A DNA stretch of 64,000 bases from Edaphobacter dinghuensis. GTDB lineage: Bacteria; Acidobacteriota; Terriglobia; Terriglobales; Acidobacteriaceae. The notes beneath the pieces were generated by a model. It saw only the letters and a list, made by a program, of their open reading frames with translations. It did not search any database and was not told the DNA's origin. The stretch is from assembly GCF_014640335.1 (NCBI RefSeq), contig NZ_BMGT01000003.1:1-64000 (forward strand), written 5' to 3'. The position numbers and the translations under genes are program-made. Shown here piece after piece: positions 40,509 through 48,686 of the stretch. Position 1 is the stretch's first letter. The number at the start of each line of letters is the position of its first letter.

Positions 40509-41348
40509 ATGAAACGTGTTCTTTTAGCCGTTCTATTTTCCGTACAAGCGTTGTCTGGAGCACTGGCTGTTGCGCAGGATAGCTTCTTCACGAAGTGGCA
40601 GGATCGCGTGCGGAAGACGTCATCGCAGCAGCCGGGCTGGGCCGTGCCTGTTGTAACTCCGACGTCGGGCATTGTGCAACTGGCGCGTATCGATGTGCTG
40701 CATCAATGGACCTCGACCCACACTTCGACGTGGAACTATGGCAATAGCAAGGGTTTTAACTTCATTCCGTATTACAAGACAGAGGTGGATGTGAACCTGC
40801 CGCCATATATTGAGCACAACACTCCAAAGGCAATTGATGGGGCCGGGGACTTCTCGATGGTGGTGAAGTATCGTCCGTTTGCGGGAGGAGCGGAGCGAGG
40901 AAACTACTCGACTGCATTTCAGGTGGCAGCTACGGGCGCGACTGGAAGCTATAAAAACGGGACTGCGAGAACGACGATCAATCCGACATTGATTCTAGGT
41001 AAAGGGTTTGGACGGTTCGACGTGCAATCGAGCCTGGGAGGGACTTTGCCGGTAGGCTCGATTCACACGATTGGAAGGACGATTGTGTGGAACACGGTCG
41101 CGCAGTACCAGGTGGCGAAGATCTTCTGGCCTGAAGTGGAGGTGAATTCGAGCTTCTTCCATCTCGGGCCGAATAATGGGAAGAACCAGACATTTGTAAC
41201 TCCTGGACTGATGGTGAGCAAGATCAAGTTGGGTAAAGATCCCAGAAGCAGGCTGGGTTTGGTGCTTGGAGGAGGTATGCAGATTGCGACTTCTACTTAC
41301 CATTCCTATGACCACGGGCTTGTGCTTACCGGGCGAGTAACTTTCTAG
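40509..41348 (+). CDS. Outer-membrane protein, probable beta-barrel, unknown function
   Basis: 279 residues from the ATG at 40509 with a strong GGGGGAG upstream. The signal peptide MKRVLLAVLFSVQALSGALAVAQ is followed by alternating hydrophobic/aromatic strands (FNFIPYYKTEVDVNLPPYIE) and ends LVLTGRVTF, a C-terminal Phe typical of outer-membrane barrels. The family is not recognised. Placed between the nitrate operon and the HemD-GAF-ANTAR regulator, it could be a nitrate porin, but that is only context. Confidence 0.68.
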   Translation: MKRVLLAVLFSVQALSGALAVAQDSFFTKWQDRVRKTSSQQPGWAVPVVTPTSGIVQLARIDVLHQWTSTHTSTWNYGNSKGFNFIPYYKTEVDVNLPPYIEHNTPKAIDGAGDFSMVVKYRPFAGGAERGNYSTAFQVAATGATGSYKNGTARTTINPTLILGKGFGRFDVQSSLGGTLPVGSIHTIGRTIVWNTVAQYQVAKIFWPEVEVNSSFFHLGPNNGKNQTFVTPGLMVSKIKLGKDPRSRLGLVLGGGMQIATSTYHSYDHGLVLTGRVTF

Positions 41349-41468
41349 AACGGTCAGGGCGATTTTGTTGGCGGCTCTGTGATTGTTGATGCGGAGCCGC
41401 TAGAATTGTGTATAACAGGTGGCCAGCTCGAAGTAATTTTGTAATTGGAGACTGGCTGGGGGAGATGG

Positions 41469-43133
41469 ATGACTCACGCGAGCTTTGATGGATTGCGGGT
41501 TCTGTCGCTGGAATCGCGACGCGCAAAAGAGGTCGCGAAGCTGATACGCACCTATGGCGGCGAACCTTTTGTTGTGCCCGCGATGCGTGAAGCGCCGCTG
41601 GAATCGAACAAGCAGGCGCTGGAGTTTGCGGATGGGTTGCTGCAGGGGAAGTTCGATCTTGTTGTCTTTCTAACTGGCCTGGGGCTGCGCGCTCTGCTTG
41701 ACATTGCGCAGACGAAGTACAACCGTGAAGAGTTGGTTGAAGCGCTGCGATCGGTAAAGATCGGCGCGCGCGGACCGAAGCCTGCGGCTGCGTTGCGTGA
41801 GTTAAAAATTCCTGTGACGGTGACCGCGCCTGAGCCTAATACATGGCGCGAGATGATGCACGGGATGGAAGCGGAGTTTGGCGACAAGCTGGGCGAGATG
41901 CGGGTCGCGGTGCAGGAGTATGGTGCATCGAATCCTGAGTTTCTCTCTGAGCTTACGGTCAAGTGCGGTGAGGTGACCAAGGTTCCGGTGTATCAGTGGA
42001 CTCTGCCTGAAGATGTAGGGCCGCTGCGAGAGTCGGTTCTTGGCATTGCGAACGGCAGCGTGGACGTTGTGTTGTTTATGACGGCTGTACAGGTGATTCA
42101 TCTCTTTCAGGTAGCCGAAGAGATGGGCATGCGCGAAGAGCTGCGTGCAGGGCTGATATCGATGGTGGTGGTTTCGATTGGGCCAACGACATCGGAGGAG
42201 CTGACGCATTATGGAATCACTCCCGACTTTGAGCCGTCGCACCCGAAGATGGGATTTCTGGTGAACGAGGCGGCGCAGTACTCCGGCAAGATTCTGGAGC
42301 GGAAGCGCAGCGCGGGCAGTGCGATTGTGACGCCACATAAGAGCGACGACAAGCCGGCGGAGAAATCGAAGTCCGGCGTGCGTCGCGTTGCCGTTTCGAC
42401 GCCCACTATGGCGGGGTTTCGCGACGGACTTACCTCGATTGATTTTCTGCACGAGGTCAGCAGCAGGCTGGCATCGGCGGACTCGTTTCATGTGGTGCTG
42501 GGCAGCATCGTCGATTTTGTGACGACGGTGATTCCGTGCGACTCATGCTTCATCTATGTGATGGAGCACGAGAAGCTGGTGCTACGCGCATCGAAGAATC
42601 CTCATGCCGACCTTGTCGATCATCTGGGTATGTCGTTGGGGCAGGGAATCACGGGCTGGGTGGCGGAGCATCGCGAGCCGGTCGCGATTGCTTCGGGAGC
42701 ATCGAACGATCCGCGGTTCATCATGTTCCGCAATCTACCGGAAGACCACTTCGAAGCGATCTTGTGTACACCGATTCTTTGCGCGAGCAAGGTTGTCGGC
42801 GTCATCACGCTGCAGCACCAGATGAGCTATCAACATACGGCGAATGAGATCAGGCTGCTCTCGATGCTTGGTTTTCTAGTGGGCGCCGAGATTGAGCGCA
42901 CGCGCCTGGAGACGGAGAATCTGCAACTGGCCGGGCGGCTTGAGACGCGCAAGGCCGTCGATCGCGCGAAGGGCATTTTGCAGCGCGATCTGGGGATGAG
43001 CGAGGACGAGGCTTATCGGACGATGCAGAGGGAGAGCCGCCAGCGGCGCATCTCGATGCGTGAGATTGCAGATGCCATTGTGCTGGGCGATGATCTCAAA
43101 AAGGCACAGGCGGCTGACGGGGCTCGTGCTTAG
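41469..43133 (+). CDS. HemD-GAF-ANTAR fusion regulator
   Basis: 554 residues from the ATG at 41469 (GGGGGAG four bases upstream). Residues 1-265 match uroporphyrinogen-III synthase: FDGLRVLSLESRRAKEVAKL, VVFLTGLGLRALLD, SVDVVLFMTAVQVIHLF, SIGPTTSEELTHYGI. About 325-470 is a GAF domain (LGMSLGQGITGWVAEHREPV). About 487-540 is ANTAR (LETRKAVDRAKGILQRDLGM, SEDEAYRTMQRESR), an RNA-binding antiterminator domain. Known ANTAR proteins such as NasR act on nitrate operon leaders. Siroheme for nitrite reductase is made from uroporphyrinogen III, so the HemD part may sense or make this precursor. Catalytic competence is uncertain. Confidence 0.9.
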   Translation: MTHASFDGLRVLSLESRRAKEVAKLIRTYGGEPFVVPAMREAPLESNKQALEFADGLLQGKFDLVVFLTGLGLRALLDIAQTKYNREELVEALRSVKIGARGPKPAAALRELKIPVTVTAPEPNTWREMMHGMEAEFGDKLGEMRVAVQEYGASNPEFLSELTVKCGEVTKVPVYQWTLPEDVGPLRESVLGIANGSVDVVLFMTAVQVIHLFQVAEEMGMREELRAGLISMVVVSIGPTTSEELTHYGITPDFEPSHPKMGFLVNEAAQYSGKILERKRSAGSAIVTPHKSDDKPAEKSKSGVRRVAVSTPTMAGFRDGLTSIDFLHEVSSRLASADSFHVVLGSIVDFVTTVIPCDSCFIYVMEHEKLVLRASKNPHADLVDHLGMSLGQGITGWVAEHREPVAIASGASNDPRFIMFRNLPEDHFEAILCTPILCASKVVGVITLQHQMSYQHTANEIRLLSMLGFLVGAEIERTRLETENLQLAGRLETRKAVDRAKGILQRDLGMSEDEAYRTMQRESRQRRISMREIADAIVLGDDLKKAQAADGARA

Positions 43134-43224
43134 TGTCTGCCTGAAGTGTGCGCAAGCAAGGCAACGCGGCTCCGGTTGCGATGATGTGCTGTTTTCGTCG
43201 CCGCGATAGGCTCGGAACAGATTT

Positions 43225-44010
43225 TTAGACGATGATCATGTGAATGTGCTGGCTGCGAAACTGCTCGGCCAGTTCTGGGTCGATGTTGTTGTCGGTGATG
43301 ATGGTGTGGATCTGAGACGGTTCGCAGACCTTGTTGGTGCTGATCATGCCGAGCTTGCTGGCATCGACGACAGCGACGACCTGGCGTGAGTGTCGCGCCA
43401 TCTCGGCGAGGATGAGTGCCTCGTCGGACTCAATCACAGTCAGACCGTATTGCGGGTGGATGCCGGTGGCGCCCATGAAGACCTTATCGAAGTAGAGCTT
43501 TTGGATGGAATGGAATGCTGTAGCTCCGACCATGGAGAAGGAGCCGGGCCAGCGGATCGACCCACCGGTAAGGGTGACCTTGGCGTTGGGTTGGCTGGAG
43601 AGTTCCATGCCGATGTTCACCGCACTGGTTACGAGATGAATGCCTTCGCGATGGCGCAGGCTGCGGGCGACCTGGGTCGTGGTGGTGCCGGGTGAGAGAG
43701 CAATGGTGTCGCCCTCGGCGACCATCGCGGCGGCGGCGATGGCGATGCGACGCTTCTCGTCGGCGAAGCGCTCTTCGCGGAGGGGGAAGGCGGCATCGAA
43801 GCGGAAGGGCTCGTAGGTCAGCTTGCCGGCGAGCTCGACGCCGCCATGCGTGCGATGGACGAGGCCCCGCTGTTCGAGCTTGATGAGATCGCGACGGACA
43901 CTAGCTGAGGAGGCGTTAACGGTAACGGCGAGGTCTTCGACGCTGCTGGTGCCCTTCTGTAGAAGCAGATGAAGGATCTGATTTGCACGATCGTGTGTCT
44001 TTGCAGCCAC
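43225..44010 (-). CDS. DeoR-family transcriptional regulator
   Basis: 261 residues from a GTG at 44010, chosen because AAGGAAG lies 7 bases upstream; a TTG six codons earlier is less likely. The N-terminal winged helix is RANQILHLLLQKGTSSVEDL, then SSASVRRDLIKLEQRGLVHRTHGG, the DeoR signature. The C-terminal DeoRC sugar-phosphate sensor has ISPGTTTTQVA-like IALSPGTTTTQVARSL and FMGATGIHP. It would repress a sugar-catabolism gene. Its target is not obvious; the divergent neighbour is cutC and the glycan operon is 8 kb away. Confidence 0.9.
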   Translation of the reverse strand: MAAKTHDRANQILHLLLQKGTSSVEDLAVTVNASSASVRRDLIKLEQRGLVHRTHGGVELAGKLTYEPFRFDAAFPLREERFADEKRRIAIAAAAMVAEGDTIALSPGTTTTQVARSLRHREGIHLVTSAVNIGMELSSQPNAKVTLTGGSIRWPGSFSMVGATAFHSIQKLYFDKVFMGATGIHPQYGLTVIESDEALILAEMARHSRQVVAVVDASKLGMISTNKVCEPSQIHTIITDNNIDPELAEQFRSQHIHMIIV

Positions 44011-44021
44011 TTGAATGCTTC

Positions 44022-44119
44022 CTTTCAAAGAAAAAAGCTAGCCGTAATGAGGGTACTGGAAATCCTTGTCTGACGGAATGAATCATTTAATTGATTATTT
44101 AAATGTTTTACTTTCAAAG
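44022..44119. promoter_or_regulatory. Repeated CTTTCAAAG words upstream of the DeoR gene
   Basis: The identical 9-mer CTTTCAAAG occurs at 44022-44030 and 44111-44119 in an AT-rich gap (44029-44310). CTTTC-type half-sites are typical for AgaR-like DeoR proteins. They may be autoregulatory sites. Confidence 0.3.
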
Positions 44120-44310
44120 TATTGAAATTATTTATTAATATTTCACCATTCGGCTTTCTATGCTCAATGTCATTGATGCTGGTAGCAGGTTTCAAAAAAA
44201 GACAGCAAACGATTGGAAATGAATGAGATTGCCTGATTCCCTTTCTTTTTTGTACTTTACGGGTTCCATCAGGAAGCGTTGGATATCTCTATGTCTGGAT
44301 TGGTGTATTT

Positions 44311-45054
44311 GTGATGCGTGAGATCGTCTTTGAATTATGTGCCGAGAATATCGATGCGTGCCTCGTTGCGCGAGATGGTGGAGCAGATCGGATTGAGCTT
44401 TGTAGCGCTCTGAGCGAAGGTGGACTGACGCCGAGCCATGGCTTGGTTCGTGAAGCCGTAAATCGCAGCGGCCTGCCAGTGCATGTGCTGCTGCGTCCTC
44501 GTGGCGGCGACTTTGTCTATAGCGATGCGGAGCTCGATGTGATGCGGGAGGACCTGAAGCATCTGCGTCTGCTGGGCGCGAGCGGTGTGGTGCTGGGCGT
44601 GTTGCGCGAAGATTGTTCGGTGGATGTGAAGCGCACGCGCGAGTTGGTGGAGATGGCCGACACGCTTGAAGTGACCTTCAATCGTGCCTTTGACCATACT
44701 GCTTCGCTTGAAGATGCTTTGGAGGACGTTATTGCGACAGGTTGTCAACGAGTGCTGACCTCGGGCGGCGAACGCGACGTAGTGAGCGGAGGTAAAGCAC
44801 TCGCGCGATTGATCGAGCAGGCCGCTGGGAGGATAGAGATTGCAGCCGGTGGAGGGCTGCGGCTGAAGAACGCGGCGGCAGTGGCGCGAATAACGGGCGC
44901 GAGGCACTTCCATGGCTCGATCCGCAAGATCGTTACCGGACCTTGTCGTTCTAGTCGGGATGTGCACGATGAGAGCGACCCTTCCGCTCATTCGCGGTTT
45001 GTCGTTGAGAGCGACGATGTACGCGCGATGATCGAGAACCTGACGAACGCTTAG
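44311..45054 (+). CDS. cutC: Copper homeostasis protein CutC family
   Basis: 247 residues. TIM-barrel CutC signature: FELCAENIDACLVARDGGADRIELCSAL, then EGGLTPSHGLV and the conserved VHVLLRPRGGDFVYSDAE. The late motif TSGGERDVVSGG is also typical. The start is either GTG at 44311 or ATG at 44314; neither has a strong ribosome binding site. The family is linked to copper tolerance, but its biochemical role is unsettled and many members have no copper phenotype. It is divergent from the DeoR gene. Confidence 0.92.
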   Translation: MMREIVFELCAENIDACLVARDGGADRIELCSALSEGGLTPSHGLVREAVNRSGLPVHVLLRPRGGDFVYSDAELDVMREDLKHLRLLGASGVVLGVLREDCSVDVKRTRELVEMADTLEVTFNRAFDHTASLEDALEDVIATGCQRVLTSGGERDVVSGGKALARLIEQAAGRIEIAAGGGLRLKNAAAVARITGARHFHGSIRKIVTGPCRSSRDVHDESDPSAHSRFVVESDDVRAMIENLTNA

Positions 45055-45087
45055 GCCGCGCTATTTATAAAAGCAGTTGAATGCGTA

Positions 45088-46128
45088 TCAGTTGGAGGCG
45101 CGGTCTGGAAGCACACTCCAGATTGCAGGATCTTCTTCGCCGAGAACCCAGGCGCAGATTCCCTGAAGGTGCTGTTCTTTGGCGAGGTTGTAGCGATCGG
45201 CGAAGCCGCGCTTTTCGGTGTAGAAGATCCACTCACGCATCTGGTCGCGGTAGAAGTAGAACCATGCGGTGTGGTCCACGGGGTCCCACTGCTCTTGTCC
45301 GTTGTAGGTGTCGCGAAGGAATTGGGCATTGGTAGCGCTGATGTATTCAGCGGTGATGTTAGGCTTCTGAACTTTTTCGTTGATGCCGGGATCGCCGGTG
45401 AACCAGTGGTATCCGTAGAGCGCGATGCCGAGGGAGAGTTTGTCCTTCGGTACGGACTTCAGAGCGTAGTCGAGATTTTCGTTGGTCCAGATCCAGCCGC
45501 CGACGGGGCCGGGAGTCGTCCAGCGGGTGTGCTGGTCGTAGGTCATGAGGCAGAGAAGATCGACGGATTGGGAGAGAGCTTTGAGGTCGAAGGCTCCGCG
45601 CCAGTCGGAGAAGATCCATTTGCTGAAGGGTGTGTGACCGGGATAGCCGGGGGCGTTGGGGACGACTGCAATCTGTAGCTGAAGATGCTGCTGGTGGAAG
45701 GCGTCGGCGATTCGTTTGACGGTGGCGGAGAGCAGGTCGCGATCGTTCCAACTGATGTTCTCGAAGTCGAGCTGGAAGCCGTCGTAGCCATTTTTCTTGC
45801 AGGCGGCGATGAGGGAGTCGATCATCGCTGTTTGAGCCTTGTCATCGGTCATTAGAGTGTGAATCTTCACCTTGTCGAAGAGCGCGACGATGGGGAAGAG
45901 AGCGATGTGGCGTTGTTTGGCGACGCGCAGGACGGAGGGATCGGGTTCGCCGTAGACGAGGCCGGTCTCATCGACGCTGTACCAAGTGGGGACGATGATG
46001 TCGATCTTGGATTGATGCTCCATGAAGTCGCGGACCGACTGTGGCTGATCTGTCATGTAGAAGAGAGTCTTGGTCTGGGCAAAGACTGCGCTTGCTGCAA
46101 ACAGAAGGCAGAAGATCACGGACTTCAT
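45088..46128 (-). CDS. GH18-family glycoside hydrolase, exported
   Basis: 346 residues with signal peptide MKSVIFCLLFAASAVFAQ. The catalytic motif DGFQLDFE places Asp116, Asp121 and the acid/base Glu123 as in GH18 (DxxDxDxE-type). Other barrel features are LCLMTYDQHT and the C-terminal ICAWVLGEEDPAIW. The family contains chitinases and endo-beta-N-acetylglucosaminidases. With alpha-mannosidase, fucosidase and hexosaminidase genes upstream in the same operon, an N-glycan endo-enzyme is a reasonable guess. It follows GH92 by 21 bases. Confidence 0.88.
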   Translation of the reverse strand: MKSVIFCLLFAASAVFAQTKTLFYMTDQPQSVRDFMEHQSKIDIIVPTWYSVDETGLVYGEPDPSVLRVAKQRHIALFPIVALFDKVKIHTLMTDDKAQTAMIDSLIAACKKNGYDGFQLDFENISWNDRDLLSATVKRIADAFHQQHLQLQIAVVPNAPGYPGHTPFSKWIFSDWRGAFDLKALSQSVDLLCLMTYDQHTRWTTPGPVGGWIWTNENLDYALKSVPKDKLSLGIALYGYHWFTGDPGINEKVQKPNITAEYISATNAQFLRDTYNGQEQWDPVDHTAWFYFYRDQMREWIFYTEKRGFADRYNLAKEQHLQGICAWVLGEEDPAIWSVLPDRASN

Positions 46129-46149
46129 GGAGCCTCATCTTTCTTTCGC

Positions 46150-48486
46150 TTATGCGGTTTCGAGTTTGAAGGACGGTGGAATGTCCTCAGTCTTGGTGCC
46201 GAATTCGAGGTTAGGCTGGCTGCCCAGCGTGAACTCGATCTTCGCTCCGTCGACGATCTCGCGATGGTTGAACCACGAGCGCGTGTATGGCTTGCCGTTG
46301 AAGGTGACGGACTGGATGTATTGGTCCGAGGGTGCGCTGCGGTGAGCAACGATCTCAAGCTGCTTGCCCTTGCCGAGTTCCAACTTGACGCGATCGAACA
46401 GCGGTGTGCCGAAGATGTAATTTCCACTGACAGGATCGACGGGGTAGAAGCCCATAGAGCTCATGATGTACCAGGAGGACATCTGGCCTACGTCTTCATT
46501 GCCTTGCAGACCGTCGGGAAGCGCGGCGTACATCGTTTCCATCAACATGCGAATACGCTGCTGGGTCTTGTGCGGCTGGCCAGCGTACACGTAGAGATAG
46601 GCGATGTGGTGCGACGGCTCGTTGCCCTGAGCGTACTGACCGACGAGGCCCGCGATGTCGGGTGGTGCATCGGGTGGCAGTGTGGAGGGTTGGTCGAACA
46701 GCTCGTCGAGCTTGGCGAGAAAGGCCTTGTGTCCGCCGAGCGTTTCGATGAGGCCCGCGGCGTCGTGCTGAATGCCGAAGGTGGTCTGCCAGGAGTTGGA
46801 CTCGGTGAAGTCACGCCACTTCTTTGAAGTCCCCATCTCAAGCGGATTGAAGTTGGGAGCCCATTCGCCGTTTGCAAGCTTAGGCCGCGCGAAGTTGGTC
46901 TGCTTGTCGTAGTAGTTGCGATAGTTGAGCGAGCGGTCGGCAAGCATCTTGGCATCGTCTTCGTGGCCGAGCTTCCTGGCGACGTGCGCGATGGACCAAT
47001 CGTCGTAACAGTATTCAAAGGTTTTGCTGACAGACTCTTCTTCGAGGTCGCAGGGGATGTAGTGCATCTTACGGTAGTAGCCGAGGCCGCGATAGTCGTC
47101 GACCATGGCGCGCTTCATCATGCACTTGTAGGCGCGCTCGTAGTCGATGCCAGTGAAGCCCTTGTTGCAGGCTTCGGCCATGACAGCGGCGGAGTGGTAG
47201 CCGGTCATGGTGCCGGTCTCCGTGCCTTGAAGCGGCCAGACGGGCATTCCAGCGGGGCTTTGCTCGGCCATCAGGATGAGGGCGTTGACGAAGTCGGGCA
47301 CATGCTCCGCGTTGATGAGCGTGTACAGCGGATGGGTGGCGCGGTAGGTGTCCCACAGCGAGAACGTGGTGTAGTTGCGTTGTCCGGGATTGAGCTTGTG
47401 CACCTGCTTGTCCATGCCGCGATAGCTGCCGTCGGCGTCATCGAAGAGCGCAGGGCCGATGGAGGCGTGGTAGAGCGCGGCGTAGAAGATACGGCGATGC
47501 TTCTCGTTGTCCGTGGTGATGCTGATGCGCGAGAGCTGATTGTTCCACTTCTCGCGAGCACTGCGGCGAACGCGCTCGAAGTCCCAGCCGGGCAGCTCGG
47601 CCTTCAGGTTGTTGGCGGCGGATTCTGCGCTGACGCCGGAGATGCCGGTCTTTACGAAGATGACTGGATTGTGGGTCAGGTCGAAGAAGGCCACGCACTT
47701 GAGGTTCTTACCGGTCAGAGGCTCGGTGCCGGCGGGGACCTCTGCGTCGTCGCTGTAGTAGACGATGCGCGTGGGCTTCTGCGAGAACTGCATGGTGAAG
47801 TAGGCTTCGCGGCCATCGCCCCAGGACTTGGTGACACGGCCTCCGGCGAGCGCGTCGGGTGCGGGGCTGTGCAGCGACGCGGAGATGACGTTCGACTGAC
47901 CATAGCTGTGCTGAAGATCGACGATGATGTGTGCGGTCTTTGCCTTGGCATCGCGGGGAAAGGTGTAGCGATGCAGGCCGGTGCGCTCGGTGGCGGTCAG
48001 CTCGGCGTGGATGCCGTAGTCCTTGAGAAGAACAGAGTAGTAGCCGGGCTCGGCGTGCTCCTCGCTATGGTCGAAGCGTGAGCGGTAGCCTTCGTCGGGG
48101 TTTTCGCGTGAGCCGGGAACGATCTTTGATTCGCCGGTGCCGGGCATGACGAGAAAGTCGAGCAGGTCGCCGCAGCCGGTTCCGCTGAGATGGGTGTGGC
48201 TGAAGCCCATGATAGAAGTGTCGGAGATGTGGTAACCGGAGCACCAGTCCCAGCCGTCGGTGAAGGTGTCGGGGCTGAGCTGGATAGCGCCGAAGGGAAC
48301 GACTGCGCCGGGGAAGCAATGGCCATGACCGCCTGTTCCGATGGTGATGTCGACGAGGGAGGCGGGATCGTTGGCGCCATGGGACGATTTGGGATGTGGG
48401 ATGACCCTTGCGAAGGCAGTGGTTCTGATAGCGCTAACAGTACAGGCGGCAGAAGCTCCGCCTAGAAAAGATCTTCTTGATATCAC
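46150..48486 (-). CDS. GH92-family alpha-mannosidase, exported
   Basis: 778 residues. MISRRSFLGGASAACTVSA is a Tat-type signal. The GH92 fold is evident: IGTGGHGHCFPGAVVPFGAI, then DGWDWCSGYH, FSHTHLSGTGC, and the C-terminal NEDVGQMSSWYIMSSMGFYP containing the substrate-binding Glu/Asp region. GH92 enzymes are calcium-dependent exo-alpha-mannosidases (mostly 1,2-linked) that invert configuration. It would trim high-mannose N-glycans. Confidence 0.95.
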   Translation of the reverse strand: MISRRSFLGGASAACTVSAIRTTAFARVIPHPKSSHGANDPASLVDITIGTGGHGHCFPGAVVPFGAIQLSPDTFTDGWDWCSGYHISDTSIMGFSHTHLSGTGCGDLLDFLVMPGTGESKIVPGSRENPDEGYRSRFDHSEEHAEPGYYSVLLKDYGIHAELTATERTGLHRYTFPRDAKAKTAHIIVDLQHSYGQSNVISASLHSPAPDALAGGRVTKSWGDGREAYFTMQFSQKPTRIVYYSDDAEVPAGTEPLTGKNLKCVAFFDLTHNPVIFVKTGISGVSAESAANNLKAELPGWDFERVRRSAREKWNNQLSRISITTDNEKHRRIFYAALYHASIGPALFDDADGSYRGMDKQVHKLNPGQRNYTTFSLWDTYRATHPLYTLINAEHVPDFVNALILMAEQSPAGMPVWPLQGTETGTMTGYHSAAVMAEACNKGFTGIDYERAYKCMMKRAMVDDYRGLGYYRKMHYIPCDLEEESVSKTFEYCYDDWSIAHVARKLGHEDDAKMLADRSLNYRNYYDKQTNFARPKLANGEWAPNFNPLEMGTSKKWRDFTESNSWQTTFGIQHDAAGLIETLGGHKAFLAKLDELFDQPSTLPPDAPPDIAGLVGQYAQGNEPSHHIAYLYVYAGQPHKTQQRIRMLMETMYAALPDGLQGNEDVGQMSSWYIMSSMGFYPVDPVSGNYIFGTPLFDRVKLELGKGKQLEIVAHRSAPSDQYIQSVTFNGKPYTRSWFNHREIVDGAKIEFTLGSQPNLEFGTKTEDIPPSFKLETA

Positions 48487-48599
48487 GCGAACTCCAACGA
48501 TTGAGATTTAACACTTTACGAAACCGTAGATAGGACGAATCTACGAAGGAATAGGTAGGGAAGCACTCACGATGGAGTTGAACTCCGATACCTCTGGCA

Positions 48600-48672
48600 G
48601 ACTCGTACGTTATCGGTTACGAGTCTACCCGGAGGCACCTTGCTCTGTCATTCCTTTGAAAGAGCAAGGTGC
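48600..48672 (-). other. Tandem hairpins between GH29 and GH92 genes
   Basis: GACTCGTA/TACGAGTC (48600-48607, 48618-48625) and a perfect 12-bp stem GCACCTTGCTCT/AGAGCAAGGTGC (48635-48646, 48661-48672). The operon has a 200-base gap only here, so these may set relative expression or stabilise the mRNA end. Confidence 0.6.
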
Positions 48673-48686
48673 GGCATTTTATTACG

